A stretch of 46,280 nt of DNA from the NCBI GenBank assembly GCA_049426725.1, contig JBMSYN010000018.1, positions 1 to 46,280 of the forward strand, given 5' to 3'. The position numbers and the translations under genes are program-made. This document shows, one piece after another, positions 6,803 to 15,808 of this stretch (positions are counted from its first letter, which is position 1; each line of letters starts with the position of its first letter). The notes under the pieces were generated by a model. The model saw nothing but the letters and a program-made list of their open reading frames with translations, was not told where the DNA came from and ran no database searches. The stretch is from UBA961 sp049426725 (GTDB lineage Bacteria; Bacteroidota; Ignavibacteria; Kapaibacteriales; UBA961).

Positions 6803-9598
6803 ATGCAATCAATATTTGACACACTTCAATCTGCTTTACGCAAACGCATCCTGATTATCGATGGAGCCATGGGCACGATGATTCAAAAGCATGGTTTGCA
6901 AGAAGAAGATTTTCGAGGAAGCAGAGAAAGTGCGGGTGAGTTTCATTCAGTGCTCTGCAATCACCACCATGATGTTCGTGGTGATAATGATTTGTTGGTA
7001 TTGTCTCAACCTGAGATTATTCTCAATATTCACAGAGAATATCTAAAAGCAGGTGCAGACATCATTGAAACAAACACATTCAGTTCAACCAGTATTGCGC
7101 AAGCTGATTATGGATTGCAAACGCTTGCCTATCAATTGAATGTGCATGCCGCAAGACTTGCCAAACAAGCTTGCATGGAATATTCAACACCGGAAAAGCC
7201 ACGTTTTGCCGCCGGTGCAATTGGACCTCTCAATACTTCTTTGTCGCTCTCACCTGATGTAAATGATCCCGGTTATCGAGCCACAACTTGGCAAAAAGTT
7301 GTGGATGCATATACTGAGCAATTGCGAGGTTTGATAGAAGGCGGCATCGATATCATACTTGTTGAAACTGTCTTTGACACATTGAATTGCAAAGCAGCGA
7401 TCTATGCGATCTCATCATTGTTCGAAGAATTGAATATTTCACTACCTGTGATGATTTCCGGAACAATCGTTGACATGAGCGGTCGTACGCTTTCGGGTCA
7501 AACCACAGAGGCATTTTGGCATTCAATCAGACATTGTCCCAATCTCATCAGTGTTGGGTTGAACTGCGCATTGGGTGCAGATCAAATGCGACCATTCCTT
7601 GAGGAATTATCACGCATTGCGGATTGCTTCATCAGTGTATATCCTAATGCCGGACTCCCCAATGAAATGGGTGGCTATGATGAAACGCCTGAATCAATGG
7701 CGAATGTATTGAAAGAATTTGCAGAATCAGGATTCATCAATATCGTTGGTGGCTGTTGCGGAACAACACCTGATCATATCGCCAAGATTGCAGAAGTGGT
7801 AGAGAATGTTCAACCACGAATACCCTCTAAGAAAGAACCTCTGATGCGGCTTTCCGGCATGGAGCCATTCATTCTCCGACCAGAAACCAATTTTGTGAAT
7901 GTTGGTGAAAGAACAAATGTCACGGGATCAGCAAAATTTGCTCGACTCATTCGCGAGAACAAATATGATGAAGCGATTGGCATTGCAAGACAACAAGTTG
8001 AAGCCGGAGCACAAATCATCGATGTGAACATGGATGAAGGCATGCTTGATTCAGAGCAGGCAATGAGAACACTTTTGAATCTCATAGCGTCGGAACCGGA
8101 TATTGCACGCGTACCAATCATGATTGATTCTTCGAAGTGGTCCGTGATTGAAGCAGGACTGCAATGCGTACAAGGCAAAGGAATTGTCAACTCAATATCA
8201 CTCAAAGAAGGTGAAGAAGCTTTCATCGACCTTGCAAAAGAAGTGCGTCGATATGGCGCGGCAGTCATAGTGATGGCTTTTGATGAGCAAGGTCAGGCAG
8301 ATTCATATCAAAGAAAAATTGAAATCTGCTCTCGCGCATATCGGATCTTGACTGAAGTGGTACATTTTCCCGCTGAAGACATCATCTTCGATCCGAATAT
8401 CTTCGCAGTTGCAACGGGCATCGAAGAACATGCGAATTATGCATTGGATTTTATCAATGCAACCGGATATATCAAGCAGAATCTTCCACTCGCGAAAATC
8501 TCCGGTGGGGTTTCGAATCTTTCATTCTCATTCCGCGGGAATGAACCAGTTCGCAGAGCAATGCATTCCGCATTTTTGTATCATGCAATCAAAGCGGGCA
8601 TGGATATGGGTATCGTGAATGCCGGTCAAATCGACATTTATGATGATATCCCAACAATGCTCTTGGAGCTTGTGGAAGATGTAATCCTGAATCGCAGATC
8701 TGATTCAACTGAGCGTCTTGTAGACTATGCTGAAAAGTTGAAAGCGGAATCATCCGGAGAGAATATACAAGCACAAGAAGTGCAAGCATGGAGAACTTTG
8801 CCAATCAATGAGCGAATTCATCATGCGCTTGTGAAAGGCTTGGATGGACATGTGAATGAAGACATGGAAGAGGCAAGATTGCATTTGGGCTCACCGCTTT
8901 CAGTTATTGAAGGCCCTCTCATGGATGGCATGAATATCGTCGGTGAATTATTTGGCTCCGGAAAAATGTTTTTGCCACAAGTCGTGAAATCAGCTCGTGT
9001 GATGAAAAAAGCGGTGGCATATCTTACGCCCTTCATGGAAGCCGAAAAAGAATTGGCTGGAATTGCATCAGCTCCAAATGGAACGATACTCATGGCGACA
9101 GTGAAAGGTGATGTGCATGATATTGGAAAGAATATCGTGGGTGTTGTGCTTGGTTGCAATAATTATCGTGTTGTGGATCTCGGTGTGATGGTTCCCGCAG
9201 ATCGCATTCTTGATGAAGCAATCGCATGCAATGCAGATATCATTGGTCTTTCAGGACTCATTACACCCTCACTCGATGAAATGGTGCATGTGGCAAAAGA
9301 AATGCAAAGAAGAGGAATGCAAATTCCTCTCATGATTGGTGGCGCAACAACATCGCGGGTTCATACTGCAGTGAAAATAGCACCGGCTTATGATGGATGC
9401 GTTCTGCATGTGCTTGATGCATCAAGGGCTGTACCCGTGGCAGGACAACTTATTTCCACCGAGCACAAAGATGCCTTCATCAAAGACAATGCAGAAGAAC
9501 AAGGTAAAGTCAGAAATGATTATGAAAGAAGAAATTCAGAAAAACAATTGATTAGCATTGAAAAAGCACGCTCAAACAAATTGTCATTATTCAATTGA
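6803..9598 (+). CDS. metH: Cobalamin-dependent methionine synthase lacking the reactivation domain (homocysteine, folate and B12 modules)
   Basis: The protein (931 residues from this ATG) transfers a methyl group from methyltetrahydrofolate through cobalamin to homocysteine. The homocysteine module opens with LIIDGAMGTMIQ and has the zinc ligands GLNC (Cys255) and GGCC (Cys318, Cys319), each 8 positions beyond the E. coli residues. The pterin module has FVNVGERTNVTGS and ARQQVEAGAQIIDVN. The B12 cap and Rossmann modules include GDVHDIGKNIVG, with the cobalt-ligating His772. The chain stops after KARSNKLSLFN, at the linker where complete enzymes continue into the reactivation domain; that domain is the separate gene at 1147-2070. 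An ATG at 6743 would add 20 non-conserved residues, so 6803 is preferred. An oligopeptidase gene follows after 11 bases. Confidence 0.95.
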   Translation: MQSIFDTLQSALRKRILIIDGAMGTMIQKHGLQEEDFRGSRESAGEFHSVLCNHHHDVRGDNDLLVLSQPEIILNIHREYLKAGADIIETNTFSSTSIAQADYGLQTLAYQLNVHAARLAKQACMEYSTPEKPRFAAGAIGPLNTSLSLSPDVNDPGYRATTWQKVVDAYTEQLRGLIEGGIDIILVETVFDTLNCKAAIYAISSLFEELNISLPVMISGTIVDMSGRTLSGQTTEAFWHSIRHCPNLISVGLNCALGADQMRPFLEELSRIADCFISVYPNAGLPNEMGGYDETPESMANVLKEFAESGFINIVGGCCGTTPDHIAKIAEVVENVQPRIPSKKEPLMRLSGMEPFILRPETNFVNVGERTNVTGSAKFARLIRENKYDEAIGIARQQVEAGAQIIDVNMDEGMLDSEQAMRTLLNLIASEPDIARVPIMIDSSKWSVIEAGLQCVQGKGIVNSISLKEGEEAFIDLAKEVRRYGAAVIVMAFDEQGQADSYQRKIEICSRAYRILTEVVHFPAEDIIFDPNIFAVATGIEEHANYALDFINATGYIKQNLPLAKISGGVSNLSFSFRGNEPVRRAMHSAFLYHAIKAGMDMGIVNAGQIDIYDDIPTMLLELVEDVILNRRSDSTERLVDYAEKLKAESSGENIQAQEVQAWRTLPINERIHHALVKGLDGHVNEDMEEARLHLGSPLSVIEGPLMDGMNIVGELFGSGKMFLPQVVKSARVMKKAVAYLTPFMEAEKELAGIASAPNGTILMATVKGDVHDIGKNIVGVVLGCNNYRVVDLGVMVPADRILDEAIACNADIIGLSGLITPSLDEMVHVAKEMQRRGMQIPLMIGGATTSRVHTAVKIAPAYDGCVLHVLDASRAVPVAGQLISTEHKDAFIKDNAEEQGKVRNDYERRNSEKQLISIEKARSNKLSLFN

Positions 9599-9609
9599 AG
9601 GTTTATGAC

Positions 9610-11670
9610 ATGCTACAACTCATTTGCTTATTACTGTGTACATATACCATGACAGCACAACGATTTTCTCCTCCGACAACTCTTGCAAAACCTGTGCAAG
9701 AAGAATTGCATGGCATCTCGCTTATTGATTCCTATCGTCATCTGGAAGATAAGGAGGATCCGCAAGTTATTGACTGGACCAAAAAGCAACATGATGCAAC
9801 AATGGAATATCTTCGTTTAACGGCTCCCGACATCAAAGGATTAAATGAAGAAATCCGTGCATTGTTTGATCGCGATGTTACTTCTCCACCGAGAATCAAA
9901 AAAGGAAAAGTTTTCTTTTCTCGAAGAAAAAAAGGTGAATTGCAATTCAAGTATTATGCCCTCATCGATGGCAAAGAACAATTGCTCTTTGATCCTGTTT
10001 TACTTGATCCAAGTGGTAAAACTTCTATCTCCGGTGTGACCATAAACAAAGATGCCACCAAGCTTGCTATTGCCACACAATCAAAAGGCGCTGAAATCAC
10101 CGACTATCGCATCATTGATGCTAAGACAGGAAAACAAATTGGAGATGTCTTGCCGGGTGTGAGCAATTTTTCATGGAAGCATGATGAATCCAAAGTGTTT
10201 ATCACCCCGCGAACAAAAGAATTGATTGAAAATCAGATTCCACTCGCAGTTTATGAGCATACACTTGGTGCACCCTTGACCAATGCTGTTAAATTGCTTG
10301 CCCCAAATGATGCCAAAGATTTTGCCTCCATTTATGAACCTGAGGATGAACAAGTTCAAGTATGGAGCACGGGTGATTTTTATAGCAATACTATTTCATT
10401 TCGTAAGATTGGAAGCTCAGACAAGCCACGAGTGATTTATTCTAGCGAGAAATTCAAATCTTATCCTGAATTCCGTGGCAAGAATATCTATTGGCTTTCA
10501 AATCATGAAGCACCGAATTTTTTTATTGCCAAAACTACTTTGGAAAATCCGGAATTCGATAAAGCACAGATTCTTGTTCCAGAAGGCAAAACAGTAATAG
10601 ATGGTTTTGAAGTGACAAGTACTTATATGCTTGTACAAGATAAAAAAGATGTGATGTCACGCATCATGGTGCATGATTTGAACGGTGGATTCATAAAGGA
10701 ATTGACATTACCTGAATTCGGAAATGTTGCTTCGATGAGTTATGATCGTGATGAAGATATTATCTATATCGCCATTTCATCTTTTATATCAACGCAAAAG
10801 ATCTATACACTCAATGGCAAAACATTGGAATGGAAATTCTTTTATCAAGATGAAATCCCGATGGATCTATCAGATATTCATGCCTCTCTCGAATTCTGTG
10901 TATCAAAGGATGGCACGAAGATTCCAATGTTCATTGTCCACAAGAAAGGAATCAATAAAGATGGAAATAATCCTGTACTGATTACTGGTTATGGTGGTTT
11001 TAATATCGGAATGAGCCCTGAATTCGTTGGATATAATGCATCATTTCTGAAGCGTGGTGGAATCTATGTTCGCGTTGGACTGCGTGGTGGAAATGAATAT
11101 GGAGAGTCATGGCATCTTAATGGCATGCTCAAGAAAAAGCAGCATACATTTGATGATATGATTGCAGCAACCGAATGGTTGATTGAGCAAAAGTATTCCA
11201 ATCCTGCACGGATTGTTGCAAGAGGTGGTTCAAATGGTGGTTTGCTCATGGGTGCAATTGCAACGCAAAGACCGGATTTATATCGCGCAATTATATGTCA
11301 AGTACCTCTTCTCGACATGATTCGCTATCATAAATTTCGCATTGCGAGATATTGGATTCCCGAATATGGCGACCCGGACAAAGCAGAAGACTTTGGAACC
11401 CTTCTTCAATATTCTCCTTATCATAATGTCAAAGCCGGTGTTTCACTTCCTGAAATGCTTGTTAGCGTTGGAGAATTCGATATGCGCGTGGATCCACTCC
11501 ATGGAAAGAAATTCGTAGCAATTGCCCAATCAAGACCAGAACAGACAAAGCCGGTGATGCTGCATGTGGATTTTGATGCAGGACATGGCACCGGAAAGTC
11601 AATAGAACAAATCATAGAAGATCAGGCATTCTTCTGGAGATATATTTTTAGTCGTTTGAACATGAATTGA
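9610..11670 (+). CDS. Prolyl oligopeptidase (S9A family), exported
   Basis: This serine peptidase of about 686 residues cleaves short peptides after proline. The N-terminal beta-propeller starts at LIDSYRHLEDKEDPQVIDW, which is typical of the family. The C-terminal alpha/beta-hydrolase has YGGFNIGMSP (oxyanion region), the nucleophile elbow ARGGSNGGLL (Ser541), the acid region GEFDMRVDPLHG and the histidine loop DAGHGTGKS. The hydrophobic start MLQLICLLLCTYTMTAQ looks like a signal peptide, implying a periplasmic location. A TTG at 9595 overlapping the metH stop would add five residues including a lysine and cannot be excluded. Only 11 bases separate it from metH, so it is likely in the same transcript. 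Confidence 0.93.
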   Translation: MLQLICLLLCTYTMTAQRFSPPTTLAKPVQEELHGISLIDSYRHLEDKEDPQVIDWTKKQHDATMEYLRLTAPDIKGLNEEIRALFDRDVTSPPRIKKGKVFFSRRKKGELQFKYYALIDGKEQLLFDPVLLDPSGKTSISGVTINKDATKLAIATQSKGAEITDYRIIDAKTGKQIGDVLPGVSNFSWKHDESKVFITPRTKELIENQIPLAVYEHTLGAPLTNAVKLLAPNDAKDFASIYEPEDEQVQVWSTGDFYSNTISFRKIGSSDKPRVIYSSEKFKSYPEFRGKNIYWLSNHEAPNFFIAKTTLENPEFDKAQILVPEGKTVIDGFEVTSTYMLVQDKKDVMSRIMVHDLNGGFIKELTLPEFGNVASMSYDRDEDIIYIAISSFISTQKIYTLNGKTLEWKFFYQDEIPMDLSDIHASLEFCVSKDGTKIPMFIVHKKGINKDGNNPVLITGYGGFNIGMSPEFVGYNASFLKRGGIYVRVGLRGGNEYGESWHLNGMLKKKQHTFDDMIAATEWLIEQKYSNPARIVARGGSNGGLLMGAIATQRPDLYRAIICQVPLLDMIRYHKFRIARYWIPEYGDPDKAEDFGTLLQYSPYHNVKAGVSLPEMLVSVGEFDMRVDPLHGKKFVAIAQSRPEQTKPVMLHVDFDAGHGTGKSIEQIIEDQAFFWRYIFSRLNMN

Positions 11671-11678
11671 GATATAAT

Positions 11679-12329
11679 ATGCGTATTGCCATTTTCATAT
11701 TCTTGGCTTTGCTTTCACTTGAAGCACATGCACAAAAGCAAAAGAAAACATCCAAAAAGAATGTACAAAAAGAAATTCCCAAGCGTTATGCATTAGGATC
11801 AGGTGAACTATTACTCTTTTCCGAAATGGACGGCATGCGTACAAAAATCACTGTTTCATTTGATAAGCATGGTGCCCGCGAAGTGACTGAAACAGTGGGT
11901 TATCGTGCAGTTGAACAAGATTTGAATTTGAAGGTACATTCAAAAAGCATTTTCCTCAATGGCATTCTTACAACCATGGATTTACAGGAAGGAACGGGAA
12001 CGCGATACTCAGTTGGTCAATTTGCTGATGCGGGTGGAATCAATTTTTCGACTATCACTGATAGCATGAAGAAAGAGATTGGACTTGAAAAAACATCGAA
12101 GATGGATACCGTTCTTGGATATCCTTGTGAAGTATGGAATATTGCTCATCCAACTATTCCATTCTCAGGCAAATATTCTGTATGGGGAAATTTGGTATTG
12201 AAAAGTGAAACCATGACAAATGGCGTGCCGATGAAAACCTATGCGGTCAAGATTGAAGCAAATAAGCCACTTGATGAATCATTGCTTTCAATTCCGGAAG
12301 ATATCGTATTCAAAAAACCCGGCGAGTGA
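11679..12329 (+). CDS. Exported protein of unknown function, DUF4412-like
   Basis: The 216-residue protein starts with a clear signal peptide (MRIAIFIFLALLSLEAHAQ) and a lysine-rich segment. A beta-rich domain follows, with MDGMRTKITVSFDKHG near the middle and the segment VLGYPCEVWNI about two thirds along. The latter resembles the GYKCEVW-type motif of secreted DUF4412-like proteins of Bacteroidota; this assignment is from memory of the family and is tentative. It follows the oligopeptidase after 8 bases and is probably in the same operon. Its stop codon directly abuts the stop of the convergent gene with no spacer. Confidence 0.7.
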   Translation: MRIAIFIFLALLSLEAHAQKQKKTSKKNVQKEIPKRYALGSGELLLFSEMDGMRTKITVSFDKHGAREVTETVGYRAVEQDLNLKVHSKSIFLNGILTTMDLQEGTGTRYSVGQFADAGGINFSTITDSMKKEIGLEKTSKMDTVLGYPCEVWNIAHPTIPFSGKYSVWGNLVLKSETMTNGVPMKTYAVKIEANKPLDESLLSIPEDIVFKKPGE

Positions 12330-12770
12330 TTATTTCAAATGCTTTGGATGCACAAAAAGAAATCCAAATTCCTCTGATCCATTTTTTGTGATTGTTTTGT
12401 GATGGATGAGATGAGCTTTTCGGAGTGCCTCTGCATATCGTCCACGCATGCGCATGCCGAGTTTCAACCTGCGATGAACAATGATATCATGAGCAATAAA
12501 GTATAGCAATCCATAGATGCTGATGCCAATGCCAATCCAGAAAAGAGGGGAGAATGTGTCAATTCCATTGAAGATGCATGATATTGAAATCACGCCAAAG
12601 AGTATACCAAAGACATCATTGAGTTCGAATCTGCCATGTCTTGGTGTATGATGTGTTTTGTGTATGAACCAAAGCGGACCATGCATGAGATATCTGTGAG
12701 TAAGCCATGCAATGCCCTCCATCGCAATGATGGTAAGCATAATGATTCCGATATGTATCAAGAATTGCAT
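12330..12770 (-). CDS. crtZ: Beta-carotene 3-hydroxylase (CrtZ family)
   Basis: This 146-residue membrane di-iron hydroxylase converts beta-carotene to zeaxanthin in the cytoplasmic membrane. All four histidine clusters of the family are visible: HRYLMH, HKTHH, HDIIVH and HLIHH. They sit in a sequence that follows the CrtZ pattern closely (MEGIAWLTHRYLMHG, then FELNDVF, then GLLYFIAHD, ending in FGFLFV). Three to four hydrophobic segments fit the family. The start codon overlaps the stop of the upstream cystathionine beta-synthase gene by one base (TAATG), which suggests translational coupling. No other carotenoid gene is in the window. A related fatty-acid hydroxylase role is possible but less likely. 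Confidence 0.88.
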   Translation of the reverse strand: MQFLIHIGIIMLTIIAMEGIAWLTHRYLMHGPLWFIHKTHHTPRHGRFELNDVFGILFGVISISCIFNGIDTFSPLFWIGIGISIYGLLYFIAHDIIVHRRLKLGMRMRGRYAEALRKAHLIHHKTITKNGSEEFGFLFVHPKHLK

Positions 12771-14128
12771 TAGATAAAGTCTATGATGTCATGTCTTGAA
12801 AGCACACCCGACAAACCGCCATACTCAGATACCAAAATAGCATGATGCGTTTTTAATGCAGCAATTGCTTGCTGTATGTCATCACCACCATCAATAATCG
12901 GCATGGGTTCCTCTTGTATATCTTTTACGCTTGCGGACAATACATTTCGATCGGCAATAACTTTTGCCATCAATTTATTTTCTCGCAAAGTTCCGATTGA
13001 AATTCCATGTTCAATCACAGGCATTTCTGAAATCTCATATTCTTGCATGAGCTGCAATGCTTGTTCTACAGTTGCATCGGGTTCGATGCTGATGAGCGTT
13101 GGAATCGATTTTACATTTGATTTTACTGCAAGAGCCGTTTTCACAGTAAGGCGATCATCGAGCAAATGTTGTTCTTTGAGCCATTCATCGGAATGATGTT
13201 TTGTGAGATATCGCTCGCCTGTATCGCAAATGATCGCAACCACGACATCATTCTTTGTGAGAGTTTTGCCAAGTTTCAATGCTGCTGCCACATTCATTCC
13301 ACTTGAACCACCACAAAATATTCCTTCCTCACGAGCTAGTCTGCGAGCCGTATTGAAGGATTCTTTGTCATTGATATTCATCACATCATCAATCAGTGAG
13401 ATATCGAGATTTCCTGGGATGCGCTCTTGTCCGACACCTTCAACGAGATATGGAAGTGCTTCAACAACGCGACCTGTTTCTTTGAATGTTTTGATGCAAG
13501 AACCAACGGGATCCGCCGCTATTACTTTCAGATTAGGATTTTGCTTTTTGAGATATCGTGCAGTTCCTGTGATTGTACCACCTGTTCCAATCCCTGCAAT
13601 GAAATGCGTGACAGTGCCATCGGTATCATTCCAAATTTCGGGTCCTGTCGTTGCTTCATGAATTGCAGGATTCGCATAAAAATCATATTGATTCAGCATC
13701 ACTGCATTTGGAATTTCTTGGGCGAGTCTTTGCGCTGTATTGAAATAATATTCCGGTGAGCTGGCCTTTGCCGCGCTCGAAACAATCAACACATCTGCTC
13801 CGAGTGCTTTGAGATAGCGTACGCGTTCTTGTGAGGCTTTGTCTGTCATCACAAATAAACATTTATACCCTTTGAGTGTTGCTGCGAGTGCAAGCCCAAT
13901 TCCTGTATTTCCGCTAGTTGGTTCAATGATGAGTCCACCCGGCTTGATCAAACCATCTCTTTCAGCGGCTTCAAGCATAGCAATGCCGATACGGTCTTTG
14001 ACTGAACCGCCGGGATTACGACTTTCAAGTTTAACATATATCGTAGCGGGTATATCAGCCGCGATCGTATTGAGTTTTACAAGCGGAGTTTTTCCGATGA
14101 GACCAAGAATTGAAGAATGAACATTCAT
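12770..14128 (-). CDS. PLP-dependent cystathionine beta-synthase with C-terminal CBS-domain pair
   Basis: The enzyme (452 residues from this ATG) condenses serine (or O-acetylserine) with homocysteine or sulfide. The fold-type II core has the PLP lysine in GGSVKDR (Lys44), the substrate loop EPTSGNTGIG, the phosphate loop GIGTGGTITG and the CGGSSG turn. Two CBS repeats occupy about residues 330-450 (LISIEPDATVEQAL and PMPIIDGGDDIQQAIA), giving the domain order of bacterial and eukaryotic CBS and not that of plain cysteine synthases. Earlier starts exist (GTG at 14155, ATG at 14143). A promoter -7 element at 14155-14162 makes 14128 the best choice, with a leader of about 20 nt. With metH in the window, it could route homocysteine to cysteine. 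Confidence 0.9.
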   Translation of the reverse strand: MNVHSSILGLIGKTPLVKLNTIAADIPATIYVKLESRNPGGSVKDRIGIAMLEAAERDGLIKPGGLIIEPTSGNTGIGLALAATLKGYKCLFVMTDKASQERVRYLKALGADVLIVSSAAKASSPEYYFNTAQRLAQEIPNAVMLNQYDFYANPAIHEATTGPEIWNDTDGTVTHFIAGIGTGGTITGTARYLKKQNPNLKVIAADPVGSCIKTFKETGRVVEALPYLVEGVGQERIPGNLDISLIDDVMNINDKESFNTARRLAREEGIFCGGSSGMNVAAALKLGKTLTKNDVVVAIICDTGERYLTKHHSDEWLKEQHLLDDRLTVKTALAVKSNVKSIPTLISIEPDATVEQALQLMQEYEISEMPVIEHGISIGTLRENKLMAKVIADRNVLSASVKDIQEEPMPIIDGGDDIQQAIAALKTHHAILVSEYGGLSGVLSRHDIIDFI

Positions 14129-14154
14129 GTGATTTCTATGCATTTGTGAATGCA

Positions 14155-14162
14155 CAAAGATA
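14155..14162 (-). promoter_or_regulatory. -7 promoter element upstream of the cystathionine beta-synthase/crtZ pair
   Basis: The minus strand reads TATCTTTG, an exact TAnnTTTG match, about 27 bases before the preferred ATG at 14128. No TTTG is obvious at the -33 position. Confidence 0.4.
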
Positions 14163-14189
14163 GGAAATCTGAAAGCATGTTTTGCCTTA

Positions 14190-15152
14190 TCAGAATGAAA
14201 AGCCCAAATAGGTGCGAAGAGATAGATTTAAAGTCTGTAAATCATGATTCTTAAGGATAGAATTCAGGGGATAAATCAAGAATCCTTCAATTCCAAGATG
14301 GAATGGATCGAATCCGAATTGCCAACCCAAGCCGGTTTCAATACCCAATCTCAGCCTTTGAATCTCATTCATGTAAGATCGTTGTTGAATTATCAATACA
14401 TTTGAACCCGATGGATATCTGATTGCATCTTGTCCTTTGACAATAAAGGATTGATGCAGGAAATCAGAATCAAGAACATACATCGAATTGATGCCGGCGA
14501 AGAAGGAGTAATAGGAATAACTATTTTGTCCAAACAATTCCAGTGAAGCACCATAGATTGGTAATTCAAATGAGAGATGAGAAATCAATTCGGTTTCATC
14601 TATACTGACTTCATGTAGTTCATGGAGTTCTGAAAGGGATCCTTGCATGTTCAAAAACTGTTTTGACCGGTCTTGAGCAAAGAACATGCGATTCACAAAT
14701 GTTATGCCCAATCCAATGCGCATGATTATCCCCAACTGTGGAATTGATTGACGCAATCGAAGATATGTAGTAGAAAAATCTTGCTCATGCAATTCTTCAT
14801 CGGATTCTTCCATTGAAAAGGGGAGCAAAGGAATGCGATCATCAATAGAATACACTGAATTCCCTGAAAATATGAGGTTGGGTACATTGAATATGCTTCC
14901 GGGAATATCACTGCTCATGTGGAATACACCATCATTCCAAAAAGAACTACTCGAGCCTGTAACATCGATTGCCCTGAATGCTCCAATCTTTGGGAACCAA
15001 CCTATCGACATATTCAGAAAATCCGATTCAACTGCAAATGAATCCGGTGAAAGTGACTCCAAATCAAGTTTGGGTTTTCTTCTCATGGTGGAATCGGGTT
15101 CAGCAGCCTGAATGGAGATGGAACAAAGGAATATGAAGAATGCAATCATCAT
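14190..15152 (-). CDS. Exported protein, predicted outer-membrane beta-barrel, unknown function
   Basis: The 320-residue protein has a signal peptide (MMIAFFIFLCSISIQAA). The rest alternates hydrophobic and polar residues with aromatic girdles (GIIMRIGLGITFVNRMFF, GLGWQFGFDPFHLGIEGFLIYP) and ends in LRTYLGFSF, with a terminal aromatic as in outer-membrane barrels. I do not recognise the family. Its ATG overlaps the stop of the upstream T9SS-tailed gene (ATGA), making it the third gene of a tightly coupled operon with the VWA-OmpA lipoprotein. This suggests an envelope-bound partner. Confidence 0.65.
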   Translation of the reverse strand: MMIAFFIFLCSISIQAAEPDSTMRRKPKLDLESLSPDSFAVESDFLNMSIGWFPKIGAFRAIDVTGSSSSFWNDGVFHMSSDIPGSIFNVPNLIFSGNSVYSIDDRIPLLPFSMEESDEELHEQDFSTTYLRLRQSIPQLGIIMRIGLGITFVNRMFFAQDRSKQFLNMQGSLSELHELHEVSIDETELISHLSFELPIYGASLELFGQNSYSYYSFFAGINSMYVLDSDFLHQSFIVKGQDAIRYPSGSNVLIIQQRSYMNEIQRLRLGIETGLGWQFGFDPFHLGIEGFLIYPLNSILKNHDLQTLNLSLRTYLGFSF

Positions 15153-15808
15153 GGCGATACATTCCATATTCTAAAGTGAATTCCTTGTTCAGTGATGAGT
15201 CTCATGCCATATACACCGGGATGATAGGTATATGTATTAGGAATAAAACGAAACACATGACTTCCTTTATCTTGCTTCATCGAATACTCTTCAATGATGC
15301 GACCATCCAAAGTGAAGATAGATAATTGTATGCTTCCTGATTTATCCAATTCATAAGTCCATTCCGTTGGCTCACCTCGCATGACAGGATTGGGAACATT
15401 TTCCGATACATAACTGAATCGAATATAGGGAAGAGGAGTGGTCTTTGATGAGATTGTGATGACAAATGAAGTGTCCAGCAGAATCTTATCTTTCAATGTG
15501 CCACGAACACTAACAATCGTCATGCTATCCGATCCGGAAAGTGCAATACCATGAATGGAAAGATTGCCAATTCCTTTACACATGAATGCGATGCTATCTG
15601 GTCTGATGCGTTCAAATTCTTGATATATGTCCTGTACTTTTATTGAATCAATGAAAAACACGGTCTGATTCGAGAGGTGCACAGAATATGTTACTGAATC
15701 TTGTTGATTAATGCCAATGACAATGTTTCCTCTTTCACCAATGGATAGAGTACCTTGTGCAAAAGTGCAAATGGGAAGAAACAATACAAAAAGGATGATG
15801 CTAATCAT
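15149..15808 (-). CDS. Secreted protein with type IX secretion-like C-terminal sorting tail
   Basis: The 219-residue protein has a signal peptide (MISIILFVLFLPICTFAQG) and a beta-rich N-terminal half of about 120 residues with no family I recognise. A C-terminal tail of about 80 residues follows the T9SS type A pattern: VPNPVMRGEPTEW, then IQLSIFTLDGRIIEEY, a basic turn, and YHPGVYGMRLITEQG. Such tails direct export through the Por machinery and surface attachment. Both ends overlap neighbours as ATGA, with the VWA-OmpA lipoprotein gene upstream and the barrel-like gene downstream, so all three products are probably made in coupled amounts. Confidence 0.75.
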   Translation of the reverse strand: MISIILFVLFLPICTFAQGTLSIGERGNIVIGINQQDSVTYSVHLSNQTVFFIDSIKVQDIYQEFERIRPDSIAFMCKGIGNLSIHGIALSGSDSMTIVSVRGTLKDKILLDTSFVITISSKTTPLPYIRFSYVSENVPNPVMRGEPTEWTYELDKSGSIQLSIFTLDGRIIEEYSMKQDKGSHVFRFIPNTYTYHPGVYGMRLITEQGIHFRIWNVSP

